The notes beneath the pieces were generated by a model. That model made no database searches, was not told where the DNA came from, and was given only the letters and a program-made list of their open reading frames with translations. Made by a program: the position numbers and the translations under genes. Positions 1 through 8,634 of a stretch of 64,000 bases of DNA are shown here, in pieces. The stretch spans positions 62,001-126,000 of the forward strand of contig JANRLQ010000003.1 of NCBI GenBank assembly GCA_033762375.1, read 5' to 3'. The number at the start of each line of letters is the position of its first letter. Positions within the stretch are counted from its first letter, which is position 1. This DNA is from RDXT01 sp033762375. GTDB lineage: Bacteria > Bacteroidota > Bacteroidia > J057.

Positions 1-66
1 TGCCGGGGTTCTTCTCAGAATCACGTACAGGGTTTTTCCGAAACAGTGCAGATTATCTACTTACGT

Positions 67-471
67 ATGCTAACCGTCAATCAGCGTTTCGAGCACGTTT
101 TCCGCGTTTCACAGGAACAAGTGAATACCTTTGCAGAAGTAACCGGGGACAAAAACCCCCTTCACCTGGATCCTGAATATGCGGCCAAAACCATATTCCG
201 CAGGCCTGCTGTCCATGGAGCCTTTGCCATTGGGGTATTTTCCAAGATTATGGGCATGGAATTTCCCGGACCGGGCACGATCTATCTGGAGCATCAGATC
301 CAATTTCTGAAACCTATGTATCCGGAAGTGGATTACAAGGCTGTCGTAACCCTGGTCTCCACCGTTCCGGACAAACATCAGGGCGTATTTCGTACTGAAA
401 TCTGGCAGGACGGCTCGGACCGCCAGATTGTGAATGGAGAAGCGACTGTTTTTCACCGGACCCTGCTCTGA
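67..471 (+). CDS. MaoC-like (R)-specific enoyl-CoA hydratase family protein
   Basis: A single hot-dog domain of about 134 residues, the usual length for a stand-alone MaoC/hydratase-2 protein. The hydratase signature GDKNPLH is present at about residues 27-33, with Asp28 and His33 as the expected catalytic pair. Family members add water to trans-2-enoyl-CoA to give (R)-3-hydroxyacyl-CoA, in fatty acid or polyhydroxyalkanoate metabolism. The frame opens at a GTG at 46, but I chose the ATG at 67 because MLTVNQRFEH matches the usual N-terminus. The neighbouring genes do not reveal the substrate. The fold call is firm; the exact substrate is unknown. Confidence 0.85.
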   Translation: MLTVNQRFEHVFRVSQEQVNTFAEVTGDKNPLHLDPEYAAKTIFRRPAVHGAFAIGVFSKIMGMEFPGPGTIYLEHQIQFLKPMYPEVDYKAVVTLVSTVPDKHQGVFRTEIWQDGSDRQIVNGEATVFHRTLL

Positions 472-525
472 AACCTGCCTCCAGGTATTTTTTGTCTGTA
501 CTTTAGTACTTTAATCTGTACCCTC

Positions 526-1290
526 ATGCGCACCTATTTTTTTGTGCTGCTGGTGCTGGGCCTGAGTGCCTGCCAGGCTCCCTCCACAACGCCCCCCACT
601 ACAACCGCTGCTGCCCCTAACCAGCTCACGCAGGGTGAAGTCGCCGCTGGCTGGAAACTCCTGTTTGATGGCACTTCCCTTAATGGCTGGCATGTCTGGG
701 GACATGCCGGGCAGCCGGTCACTGGCTGGGAAGTCAAAGACGGCGAACTCATCGCTCTCGGGGTTACTGAACACGGTGCCGACCTCCTCACGCAGGATCC
801 CTATGAGTCCTTTGAGTTACTCGTGGACTGGAAAGTCTCTCCCGGCGGCAATTCCGGCATTTTGTTTCATGTCGTAGAGGATACGGCCCGGTATGGTGCT
901 GTGTATTTTACCGGACCTGAGTACCAGTTGGTGGATGATATCGGATTTCCTGAAAAACTGGAAGACACCCAAAAATCCGCCTGCAACTACGGCATGCATC
1001 CGGTCGCATCCCCTCCTTCCAAACCTGCGGGTGAGTGGAATACCTCCCGCCTCCTCGTGGACGGCACCCATGTCGAGCACTGGCTTAACGGACAAAAAAC
1101 CGTTGAATACGAAATGTGGTCACCTGACTGGGAGGCCCGCAAGGCTGCCGGCAAGTGGAAAGATTATCCCGACTACGGCCTGGCCCGCACCGGATTTATT
1201 TCCCTCCAGGATCATGGTCTCAAAACCTGGTTCCGGAATGTCAAAATCCGCCCGATCGTGCGCCAGGGCGGTGACAGCGACGGAGACTGA
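526..1290 (+). CDS. DUF1080 (3-keto-disaccharide hydrolase-like) lipoprotein
   Basis: 254 residues. The N-terminus is a lipoprotein signal with lipobox LSAC, lipidated Cys16, followed by a Pro/Thr-rich linker to about residue 38. The rest is a DUF1080 domain, with the hallmark opening GWKLLFDGTSLNGW, an internal NSGILFHV strand and a C-terminal ISLQDHG...FRNVKIRP stretch. DUF1080 is a concanavalin-like beta-sandwich; some members hydrolyse 3-keto-disaccharides, others probably only bind sugars. It likely sits on the outer membrane or its periplasmic face. It is a single transcription unit ending at a strong terminator at 1312. Sugar activity is inferred from the family. Confidence 0.85.
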   Translation: MRTYFFVLLVLGLSACQAPSTTPPTTTAAAPNQLTQGEVAAGWKLLFDGTSLNGWHVWGHAGQPVTGWEVKDGELIALGVTEHGADLLTQDPYESFELLVDWKVSPGGNSGILFHVVEDTARYGAVYFTGPEYQLVDDIGFPEKLEDTQKSACNYGMHPVASPPSKPAGEWNTSRLLVDGTHVEHWLNGQKTVEYEMWSPDWEARKAAGKWKDYPDYGLARTGFISLQDHGLKTWFRNVKIRPIVRQGGDSDGD

Positions 1291-1311
1291 TCACAACACC
1301 CCGATCTGATA

Positions 1312-1339
1312 AACGCAGCCCCGGCGGGCTGCGTTTTTT
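1312..1339 (+). terminator. Rho-independent terminator of the DUF1080 gene
   Basis: A 10-bp perfect GC-rich stem (1312-1321 pairing with 1326-1335) with loop CGGC runs into a T tract ending at 1339. It lies 22 bases after the stop at 1290. Confidence 0.9.
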
Positions 1340-1478
1340 GCTGGAGGGCAACAGGTACTTCCGCGACCGGAATATTCTGCCCAACATATCCGGGCCGGTA
1401 TTTGGTTGTGAGCCGGTAATTGCCGTATTTCATCGCGATATCACGGCAACTCTCTCTCCGCAGCAAACCTTCTGACCC

Positions 1479-3464
1479 ATGAGCACCCGAAACGTATATG
1501 CCCTCATGGTGGGCATAGACAAATACCTGCCTCCGGTACCGGCCCTTGATGGCTGTGTGAATGATATGCGGGCCATGCGCGACTTTATCGTGCGCCGCGC
1601 CCAGGAAGCCGGGCATACCCTGTACCTGGAAGTCCTCGAAAATGACCAGGCCACCCGCTCCAATATCGTGGCCAAGTTTGACGACCACCTCACCCGTGCA
1701 GGCGAGCAGGACATTGTGGTGTTTTATTTCAGCGGGCACGGGGCCCAGATTCCTGCCCATGAGGCATTCTGGCACCTGGAGGAGGACAAAAAGCTGGAAA
1801 CCCTCGTCTGCTACGACAGTCGCCTCAGCGATGGCATGGACCTCGCCGACAAGGAGCTGGCCACCCTGCTCGACATGGTCGCGCAGAAAAAACCCCATAT
1901 CCTCGTCATCACGGACTGCTGCAACTCTGGTACCGTCACCCGCGACATCGGCGGACAGACCAAAAACCGGAGTGTGACCGAGATGCCCTCCCGTGTCCGG
2001 GGCCTGGATGATTTTATCCTGCCCCGCAACCGTTCCAACGAACGCAGTGCCCTCTCCATCTCCCAGCGGGAGGCCCTGACGATACCGGCCCCCCGGCATG
2101 TCGCCATGAGTGCGGCCCATTCGTTTCAGCTCGCCAAAGAAACTACCCTCGGCGGCTCCCCACGGGGCGTATTTACCTTCTCCCTCCTGGAAGTCCTGGA
2201 GACAGCCGTAGGCCCCCTCACCTATAACGACCTCCTGCGCCGGGTGCGCTCCCTCGTCGCACAGCGCACCTACGACCAGGTGCCTCAGTTGCTGGCGGAG
2301 GTGACAGAAGACCTCAACAAATCCTTTCTCGACGGGACCCTGCTCCGCACAGCCCCGTATATTGCACTGACCTTTGACCGGCAGAAAGGCTGGCAGGCAG
2401 ATGCCGGAGCCCTGCACGGCATCCCGGACGAAAGCCTGGGCCTGGAGCCGACGCTCCTCAGCGTCTATGCCGAGGATGCTCCGGCCAGTGAACTCAATGA
2501 CCCCGGCCGCGCCCTCGGCAAGGTACGGGTCACGGACGTACGCGCCAGCACCAGCACGGTGCAGCCGGAGGGTGGTTTGTTTATGGATACCTCGACCGTA
2601 TATCGGGCCCGTATCTTCAGCCTGCCGGTATCCGGGATCCGGGTACATGTGCGGGGGGATGACAATACAGGCAAACAACTCGTCCTCACAGCCCTGACCC
2701 AGCAGCCGGAGGCGGTCTCCTTCATCCGGCAGGCTGATGCCCGCGAGGCCGACTACCACCTCCTGGCCTCCAAAGGCCAGTACAGCCTGATCCGCCGGGC
2801 GGATGCTGATACCCAGCCGCTTGTGGAGCAGATCAAAGGATTTACCCCCGAGACTGCCGCCAAAGCGGTCCAGTACCTCCTGCACATCAACCGGTGGGAG
2901 CGTGTCTATCAACTCACCAATCCCGGCAGTGCCCTGTTTTCTGAAGGGGTGCGGATTGAGATCATGGACCCGGTCCGGGACCAGCCGATGATCCCTGCCT
3001 CCAACGGATTTGTGTTCCGGTACCGCAAGTCGGGCGGAGCAGAGGCCCGGCCCCGGTTTCGGGTGCGGGTCACCAATACCACCGGGCAGCGCCTGTTCTG
3101 CTCCCTGTTATACCTCTCCTCGCAGTTTGAGATCAACCCCGACCTGCTGTTCAACGGGGGCCTCTGGCTCGATCCCGGTGCATCTGCCTGGGCCCTGAGT
3201 GCCCGTGTGATCCAGGCCGAAGTCGCCGATGCCCTCTACGCCACCGGCCGCCGCGAAGTACGCGAGACCTTCAAGCTCATCGCCGGTACCCAGGAGTTTG
3301 ATGCACGGCTCATGCGCCAGCCCGAGCTGGGCCTGCCCCTGCCTGTCACCCGCGGCGAAGCCAAAACCAATACCCGCGCCCTGATCTTCGGTGATGGCAG
3401 CGGCGCCGGCAGCGATGACTGGAATACCAATACCATGAGTGTGAGCATCGTACGGGAAGATTGA
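1479..3464 (+). CDS. Caspase-like (peptidase C14) protein with C-terminal beta-rich region
   Basis: 661 residues without a signal peptide, so probably cytoplasmic. The N-terminal 280 residues or so form a caspase/orthocaspase p20-like domain: YALMVGIDKY near the start, the catalytic His87 in the YFSGHG motif, and the catalytic Cys148 in DCCNSG. Both halves of the dyad are therefore intact. The remaining 370 residues contain no motif I can name. They resemble the beta-rich tails of other bacterial caspase proteins (segments such as YHLLASKGQYSLIRR and LFCSLLYLSSQF) and may be a sensor or interaction domain. Bacterial C14 proteins act as Arg/Lys- or Asp-directed proteases in stress or defence, but the substrate here is not evident. 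It stands alone between two terminator-like hairpins. Confidence 0.88.
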   Translation: MSTRNVYALMVGIDKYLPPVPALDGCVNDMRAMRDFIVRRAQEAGHTLYLEVLENDQATRSNIVAKFDDHLTRAGEQDIVVFYFSGHGAQIPAHEAFWHLEEDKKLETLVCYDSRLSDGMDLADKELATLLDMVAQKKPHILVITDCCNSGTVTRDIGGQTKNRSVTEMPSRVRGLDDFILPRNRSNERSALSISQREALTIPAPRHVAMSAAHSFQLAKETTLGGSPRGVFTFSLLEVLETAVGPLTYNDLLRRVRSLVAQRTYDQVPQLLAEVTEDLNKSFLDGTLLRTAPYIALTFDRQKGWQADAGALHGIPDESLGLEPTLLSVYAEDAPASELNDPGRALGKVRVTDVRASTSTVQPEGGLFMDTSTVYRARIFSLPVSGIRVHVRGDDNTGKQLVLTALTQQPEAVSFIRQADAREADYHLLASKGQYSLIRRADADTQPLVEQIKGFTPETAAKAVQYLLHINRWERVYQLTNPGSALFSEGVRIEIMDPVRDQPMIPASNGFVFRYRKSGGAEARPRFRVRVTNTTGQRLFCSLLYLSSQFEINPDLLFNGGLWLDPGASAWALSARVIQAEVADALYATGRREVRETFKLIAGTQEFDARLMRQPELGLPLPVTRGEAKTNTRALIFGDGSGAGSDDWNTNTMSVSIVRED

Positions 3465-3473
3465 GGCAAATAG

Positions 3474-3499
3474 CCCCTGCCTGCATAGATAGGCAGGGG
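3474..3499 (+). terminator. Possible terminator after the caspase-like gene
   Basis: A 9-bp perfect inverted repeat (CCCCTGCCT at 3474-3482, complement at 3491-3499) starts 10 bases after the stop. It lacks a T tract, so its role as an intrinsic terminator is uncertain. Confidence 0.45.
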
Positions 3500-3560
3500 A
3501 TGCTGATGAGAAGCGTATCTCCCCCCGCAAGTCCTGTTTAATCCATCCCCCGGCTAGCAT

Positions 3561-4592
3561 ATGCCTAAACGCATCCTCACGAGTATCTGGCTCCTGGTGG
3601 CAAGTCTGGCTGCGCGGCCCCAGGTAGCAGATACCCTAAACCGAAGTACTACGCCTACAGGCGGATTCGAGGCATTAACCTCCCGATACATCAATATCCG
3701 GTTTACCCCCGCTCAACGGGAGCATCTGACCGGCAGGGAAATAACCCTTGACTTCAGCGTCAGTGAAACGGGCGTCCCCACCCTGAAAAAAATCAGCGGC
3801 ATAACCGATAGCGTTGTGCTGGACAGCCTGGTAGCTGCCTCGCAGGGATTACCTCCTTTTTTGCCGCACTTACAGGATGGAAAGCCTATCCCGTCTATCT
3901 ATCGCTTGAATCTTTGGTTACAACCTTCAGGTCCGCAGCTATACAGCCCTCCGGCTCCTAATCAATATAAGTCTTTCACAGCCGATGACTTTGAATATAT
4001 CCGGGAAGGAGGGTCACATATTGATATATGGGCCGGCATATTGGCCAATGGACTTACGGGCAATGCAGCACAGCACCTCGGCCCTGGCGGTGGGATGCGG
4101 ATAGATATGTCCATGACCGGGCAGCGCGGATGGGGAGCCGGGCTTGTCATGCGTTTGTATGGAAACCCACTCACTGATCCCTACCAGATCGGTTCCCCTG
4201 CGCTGCAAAATACAGGGCCTCCCACCCTCCTCTTCGGTATTGGTGGTCTGAAAAACATACTCAACCATCCACGGGGGGGATTGGACCTCCAGCTTGATCT
4301 CTGCTATGCAGCTCAAAATATTATCACAAGCACCAGCCAGCCACGGGATGGGGTGCAATTTTCAGGATTTTCACCCGGTTTGGTAACATCCTATTACTTT
4401 CAGGCCGGTAAAGATCAATACAATAACACGTACGGAGGGTTATTTATCACCCGGTATTATATAGGTATGCATGCTGCCGTAAGGCCTGTATGGTATGACT
4501 ATACCCCCGCCTCCGGCCTTATGCTGGAAGCAGGACTATCAGTTAAGATCAGTGCATTTGATGTGCAGGACTTTCGGGAAAAAGTTCGCTGA
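3561..4592 (+). CDS. Secreted protein with TonB-C-like domain and putative outer-membrane barrel region
   Basis: 343 residues with a probable signal peptide of about 20 residues. Residues about 45-115 follow the TonB C-terminal domain pattern: a strand, a Gly turn (SETGVPTLKKISG), a LDSLVAAS-like helix, then GLPPFLPHLQDGKPIPS and a final strand ending LNLWL. The second part (about 145-343) alternates short amphipathic strands and turns, as in Bacteroidota outer-membrane barrels, but lacks a terminal Phe. TonB-C domains usually sit at the C-terminus of inner-membrane energy transducers, so an N-terminal position on an exported protein is unusual. Function unknown. It faces the 4835-5629 barrel gene across a long hairpin. 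Confidence 0.7.
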   Translation: MPKRILTSIWLLVASLAARPQVADTLNRSTTPTGGFEALTSRYINIRFTPAQREHLTGREITLDFSVSETGVPTLKKISGITDSVVLDSLVAASQGLPPFLPHLQDGKPIPSIYRLNLWLQPSGPQLYSPPAPNQYKSFTADDFEYIREGGSHIDIWAGILANGLTGNAAQHLGPGGGMRIDMSMTGQRGWGAGLVMRLYGNPLTDPYQIGSPALQNTGPPTLLFGIGGLKNILNHPRGGLDLQLDLCYAAQNIITSTSQPRDGVQFSGFSPGLVTSYYFQAGKDQYNNTYGGLFITRYYIGMHAAVRPVWYDYTPASGLMLEAGLSVKISAFDVQDFREKVR

Positions 4593-4741
4593 GGATAGAG
4601 GCAAAAAACATCGGTCAATAATTCTCCCCAGCCTGACTGTATTCTCCAATCAGCCATGGATCCGCTTTCCTCTTTTCTGCCAATACCCTACTCATTACCA
4701 TAGTGCCGGATGATCTGTACGCGCTCCGTACTTGCCATATC

Positions 4742-4774
4742 CCGCAGATTGAAAATACAATTTTCAATCTGCGG
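4742..4774. terminator. Perfect 15-bp hairpin between convergent genes, probable bidirectional terminator
   Basis: CCGCAGATTGAAAAT at 4742-4756 and its exact complement at 4760-4774 are separated by a 3-base loop. It lies in the 242-base gap between convergent genes ending at 4592 and 4835. There is no T tract on either side, so Rho-independent activity is not certain. Confidence 0.55.
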
Positions 4775-4834
4775 AACTTCACATCCAGCGGCAACAACGT
4801 CACGCTCCATTCCCCCCAAAAATACCTCCCTACC

Positions 4835-5629
4835 TCAAAAATGTACATTGAGTGTGATCGTCCGCAGGTAATTTACACCCGAGGAAAACCCCACATCACG
4901 CTGTTGCCATTGCCGGGTCACAGCTCCGTCCACATAACTGCCCTGTGTCAGGGAATAATACACCGTGCCAAAGGCCGCAGCCTCCGCGACCACACTCATC
5001 CGGGGGGTAATCCCGTACCGAAACCCGATAAACGGCACCGCTGAGAGCGATACCCAGGTACGCCGGAACCCAGGCTGCATCATCAAATACCCCCATACAC
5101 CTCCCAGATTGTCAAACACATATATCTGCGAAGGGGTATTGGTGCGGTACCCGTTATAAGCCGGTCCCACATCCACGCCCCAGTACCCGGCCATCCTCCC
5201 CCGGTAGTGCCGGAACTCCTTGCCGAGGCTCACCGCAGCGTACACATCAAATGGCGGGGCGTAGAGATACGGGGTCAGCCCGGTGCCATTCACCTGGAGG
5301 CTGTCGGCACGCCGGGCGTAGAGGTCAGCGCTGATATTGGCTTGCAGGCGCCAGTAAACCGGCGAGCCTGGCCGGAAGGCCTTGCGGCTTCCGGACGCCC
5401 GCCACCGGTAGATCAGCGTCGTACCGCTCCCGCCAGACACCCCGATGTTGGCATTGGAGTTGGGCTGTGCCACGATGATGGTCACCGGCAGGATGTAGCG
5501 GATATCAATCCCCAGCTCTCGCCGGTACCGGTGCATCTGCGTCGTATCAGCCTGGGCAACTACGCCCAGCAGGGGCATCAGCCCTGCAAAAACGGCCATT
5601 AAGGCCCGGGTCAGGGTAGCAGTGTTCAT
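4835..5629 (-). CDS. Outer-membrane beta-barrel protein, unknown function
   Basis: 264 residues. A hydrophobic signal peptide (ALMAVFAGLMPLLGVVAQA) is followed by repeated amphipathic strands such as WRLQANISADLYARR and VYAAVSLGKEF. The chain ends in LNVHF, a terminal Phe as recognised by the BAM machinery. This predicts a small outer-membrane barrel of about 10-12 strands. I recognise no named family. It is convergent with the 3561-4592 gene and divergent from 5876-6469, sharing a 246-base upstream region with the latter. Confidence 0.72.
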   Translation of the reverse strand: MNTATLTRALMAVFAGLMPLLGVVAQADTTQMHRYRRELGIDIRYILPVTIIVAQPNSNANIGVSGGSGTTLIYRWRASGSRKAFRPGSPVYWRLQANISADLYARRADSLQVNGTGLTPYLYAPPFDVYAAVSLGKEFRHYRGRMAGYWGVDVGPAYNGYRTNTPSQIYVFDNLGGVWGYLMMQPGFRRTWVSLSAVPFIGFRYGITPRMSVVAEAAAFGTVYYSLTQGSYVDGAVTRQWQQRDVGFSSGVNYLRTITLNVHF

Positions 5630-5875
5630 ATGATAATGGATTTGCTACAAAGGGGAGCGGCCCCGGCCAGCGGTTGGTTGATGAACCTACAAAATGTCAG
5701 GAACATTCAGACAGACCCTCCTGCAGATTGCAGGCAGCGGTACATTTGGAAGGCGGGAAGCAATTTTTTGCCTAAGCGACTGTCTCTGACAAAGCGCATC
5801 TAACTGGCTAACCTAAACCCCGCCGGTCTCGTTTGGAAACTATCGGTATGTCATCTTCCAATATGTTGCCCCCGT

Positions 5876-6469
5876 ATGAAAAAACTTTTCCTGGCATCAC
5901 TGGTACTGACCTTGTACGCCGCCCCGCTTCCGGGCCAGCCACATCCGGTACCCTCCCTGCGGCTTCATTACTTTGGGTATTATGTGTTCCACCCGGGTGC
6001 CACGCTGGCCTGGGAGCACCCCCTGGCGGTGGCCGTCAAAACAAAAGAAGGCAAAAAACCCGGTGAGGTTTGGCATACCCTATTTGCGGCACCGCAGGTG
6101 GGGTTGTATTCGCTGGTCCAAAACCACCAGGGACTGTTTGCAGGAACTGACCTGGGGTACAAATATACCCGCAAGCGGGGATTGGAGTATCAGGTTTTCC
6201 TGACAGCTAACTACCTGCATACCTACCTGGCCACACCCGCCTACGTGCAGCAGGCAGATGGTACCTTCAGGCAGCAAAAGTGGGCTGGCAGAGGTAGTTT
6301 TATGCCCGGAGCAGGGCTGGGCCTGGGAGATAACTACTACAAAACCGGCAAAGCCCCCCTCGCATGGGCCGCACGCCTGGTACTGGTGCAGCCGGGACAG
6401 GCCACCTCGACGATCAGCCCCAGTCTGAGCCTCGGAATCAACTATTATCTCACCCATATCTCCCGATAA
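5876..6469 (+). CDS. Small outer-membrane protein, unknown function
   Basis: 197 residues with a clear signal peptide (MKKLFLASLVLTLYAAPLPG). The mature part has alternating strands rich in Tyr, Leu and Gly (LRLHYFGYYVFHPGATLAW, LFAGTDLGYKYTRKRGLEYQ) and Gly-rich turns, suggesting a small barrel or lipocalin-like outer-membrane protein. No family is recognised. Its stop is one base before the start of the lipoprotein hydrolase at 6471, so the two are almost certainly co-transcribed and translationally coupled. Confidence 0.72.
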   Translation: MKKLFLASLVLTLYAAPLPGQPHPVPSLRLHYFGYYVFHPGATLAWEHPLAVAVKTKEGKKPGEVWHTLFAAPQVGLYSLVQNHQGLFAGTDLGYKYTRKRGLEYQVFLTANYLHTYLATPAYVQQADGTFRQQKWAGRGSFMPGAGLGLGDNYYKTGKAPLAWAARLVLVQPGQATSTISPSLSLGINYYLTHISR

Positions 6470-6470
6470 T

Positions 6471-7502
6471 ATGCCAAGACTTACCTATACCTTCCTGTTA
6501 TCCCTGGTGCTGCTTATGGTGACGGGCTGCTACCGGGAAGAAACCTTCGAAGGCCAATATGCGGACGAATATTATATCCGCCACAAGGGTGCCGACCTGC
6601 CCGTATGGGTACGGGGCAACCGCCAATCCAAGAGTTTTATTGTATTCATCCATGGGGGGCCCGGCGGCTCTTCCCTGCGCACGGCCCTGGGCCGGGGCCT
6701 GCGGGACCTGAGTGACGCACATCCGATCGTGTTTTTTGACCAGCGCCTCTCCGGGTATGCACATGGCGAGCGCCAGGCAGACAACCTTTCGATAGATCAG
6801 ATGACAGAAGACCTCGATGTCGTGATCCGGTTTATCCAGCAAACATACAACCCGGACCATATTTTTCTCATGGGTCATAGCTGGGGCGGTTTTTTGGGTA
6901 CTGCTTATCTGATCAACCCCACCTACCGCGCCCGCATCAGTGGCTGGATAGAGGCGGCTGGTGCCCATAATTTTCCGCTTACTTGGGAGGCAGAACGTGC
7001 CTATGTACAACCCATTGCCGAGGCCAGGGTCGCAGCAGGTGAAAAAACGGAATACTGGCAGTCCTTCCTCGACTGGAACGACACCATCACAGCACTCACC
7101 AGCCTGGAAGACCTCCTGTTTGTAAATGGGTTTGCCCAGGTTGCCGACGGTAAACCCGGAGCCACGACCGCGTACGAAAATCCCCCGGTCTTCTGGCAAC
7201 TTACAGCTCCTGTACCCCTGGGCAGCAGCCAGAAACTGATCCTGGACGCCTTACAGGAGGTATTGATCCGTGACGATTTGGCGCCCTACATGAGCGACAT
7301 CACCACGCCCGCGCTGCTGATCTATGGTGCGTACGATGCGGTCGTGCCGAAGGTATTGGCCCAAGATGCCTATGACAAACTGGGTACCCCCGCTTCAGAC
7401 AAGTCTATTGTCATCATGCCGCAGGAAGGACACGGGATGTGGGAGGTAGAGCCAGCGGTATTTGCCGGGCATGTCCGGGATTTTATCGCCCGGTATGAAT
7501 AA
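6471..7502 (+). CDS. Alpha/beta-hydrolase lipoprotein, S33 (proline iminopeptidase-like)
   Basis: 343 residues. Lipobox VTGC places a lipidated Cys at residue 20, so the enzyme is membrane-anchored. An S33-type alpha/beta-hydrolase fold follows: oxyanion-hole motif HGGPGG at about 61-66, FFDQRLSG after strand 4, nucleophile elbow GHSWGG with Ser137, the acid strand LLIYGAYDAVVP and the catalytic His in QEGHGMWEVEP. All triad positions are filled. The family includes proline iminopeptidases and general hydrolases; the substrate cannot be read from sequence. It directly follows the 5876 outer-membrane gene with one base between. Confidence 0.85.
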   Translation: MPRLTYTFLLSLVLLMVTGCYREETFEGQYADEYYIRHKGADLPVWVRGNRQSKSFIVFIHGGPGGSSLRTALGRGLRDLSDAHPIVFFDQRLSGYAHGERQADNLSIDQMTEDLDVVIRFIQQTYNPDHIFLMGHSWGGFLGTAYLINPTYRARISGWIEAAGAHNFPLTWEAERAYVQPIAEARVAAGEKTEYWQSFLDWNDTITALTSLEDLLFVNGFAQVADGKPGATTAYENPPVFWQLTAPVPLGSSQKLILDALQEVLIRDDLAPYMSDITTPALLIYGAYDAVVPKVLAQDAYDKLGTPASDKSIVIMPQEGHGMWEVEPAVFAGHVRDFIARYE

Positions 7503-7664
7503 GGGCAATTGTCATCAAGGCTGATACCGCCTGGCATCTGCACACCTCTCACCGGAGAGAGGCCTGACCCCGGCCTGCTCCACGGACCTTGTGTAAGATC
7601 AGGATTATTATATATTGCTACATCTTATCTCCGTTTGCAGGCGCTTATGATCAACACAAGTCGC

Positions 7665-8549
7665 ATGAAAAAGATCCTATATCTGATATGCTGGGCAGCC
7701 ATCGCCACACATGATGGGTATGCACAAACCACAAGCATACCCAACCTGGACTCTATTTTGACCCATAATCAACCGCGCCCTAAGGTATTGCTGGTCGGTA
7801 CCTGGCATTTTGATTATCCGGGACTGGATGTCCATACCACCGGGGAGTCAGCCAGGATCAATATTTTTTCTGACCAGCGACAGCAGGAGTTGCAAGTATT
7901 ACTGGACTATCTGGCCTTGTTTAAGCCGACCAAAATAGCAGTCGAGGGTGGCAGAAACAGTGGGTACCTGATCAGGCGGTATGAAAGGTGGAAGCGTGGT
8001 GAGAAGCCGCTGGGTGCATCAGAAATTGATCAGATTGCCATACGCCTTATGGACAGGTGTAAGCTCGATACCCTGTATGGAGTAGATGCATATCCACTGT
8101 TGCTGGAGCTTCATGATGAGCGGGACACCACCCTGCCCGACACCTATACAGATCAGTTATTGGCGCGACACTATTTTGGGGGTGACGACTCAATATCAGC
8201 CAGATACGCTGAATACTACCGCTATATAGACAGTTTCAAAGTGAGCCACACGCTTCTGGACAATTTTTTATTGATCAACTCAGACAAAGTGCTGGACCGG
8301 GGATTTGGTTCCTATATTTCGGGCGGGCAATTTGCTTCAGCGGATTTTGAAGGCCCTGATGCACTTTCCATGTTTTGGTTCAATCGAAATTTGCGGATTT
8401 TCAAAAACATAAAAGACATAGACTATGATGCCCACGACCGGATCCTGGTGTTATTTGGGTCGGGGCACATATCTGTTTTGCGTTACCTGTTTGAGTGTTC
8501 ACCCACATTTGAGCTGATCAGCCTTGACCAATTAGGTACCTTCAAGTAA
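7665..8549 (+). CDS. DUF5694 family secreted protein
   Basis: 294 residues starting at the ATG at 7665. The open frame extends upstream to a TTG at 7509, but only the 7665 start gives a proper signal peptide (MKKILYLICWAAIATHDGYAQ). The mature protein shows LLVGTWHFDYPGLD near its start, a conserved KIAVEGG segment and a C-terminal LVLFGSGHISVLRYLF motif. Together these match DUF5694, a family related to TraB/ChaN-like proteins with a buried His/Glu site. Biochemical function is unknown. It is preceded by a weak 6-bp hairpin at 7545-7562 and is convergent with the 8635 gene. Confidence 0.75.
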   Translation: MKKILYLICWAAIATHDGYAQTTSIPNLDSILTHNQPRPKVLLVGTWHFDYPGLDVHTTGESARINIFSDQRQQELQVLLDYLALFKPTKIAVEGGRNSGYLIRRYERWKRGEKPLGASEIDQIAIRLMDRCKLDTLYGVDAYPLLLELHDERDTTLPDTYTDQLLARHYFGGDDSISARYAEYYRYIDSFKVSHTLLDNFLLINSDKVLDRGFGSYISGGQFASADFEGPDALSMFWFNRNLRIFKNIKDIDYDAHDRILVLFGSGHISVLRYLFECSPTFELISLDQLGTFK

Positions 8550-8568
8550 TCAGCAACCAAGCCCCCCG

Positions 8569-8583
8569 CAGGGTAGCACCCTG
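8569..8583. terminator. Weak hairpin between convergent genes
   Basis: CAGGGT and ACCCTG form a 6-bp stem with a 3-base loop between the stops at 8549 and 8635. There is no T tract, so this is low-confidence terminator evidence. Confidence 0.25.
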
Positions 8584-8634
8584 GAGACAGCGTACGAAGA
8601 TCGTGAGGATATCGGGTTGAATGAACAGACTGCC

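Noticed and set aside
1212..2912. 566-codon open frame on the minus strand opposite the caspase-like gene
   Set aside because: It is the antisense shadow of a strongly supported gene with catalytic motifs; the translation shows no recognisable domain or signal, and long antisense frames are expected in GC-rich coding DNA.
4703..5044. 113-codon plus-strand frame opposite the barrel gene
   Set aside because: It lies mostly antisense to a protein with a signal peptide and barrel end, and contains the hairpin sequence.
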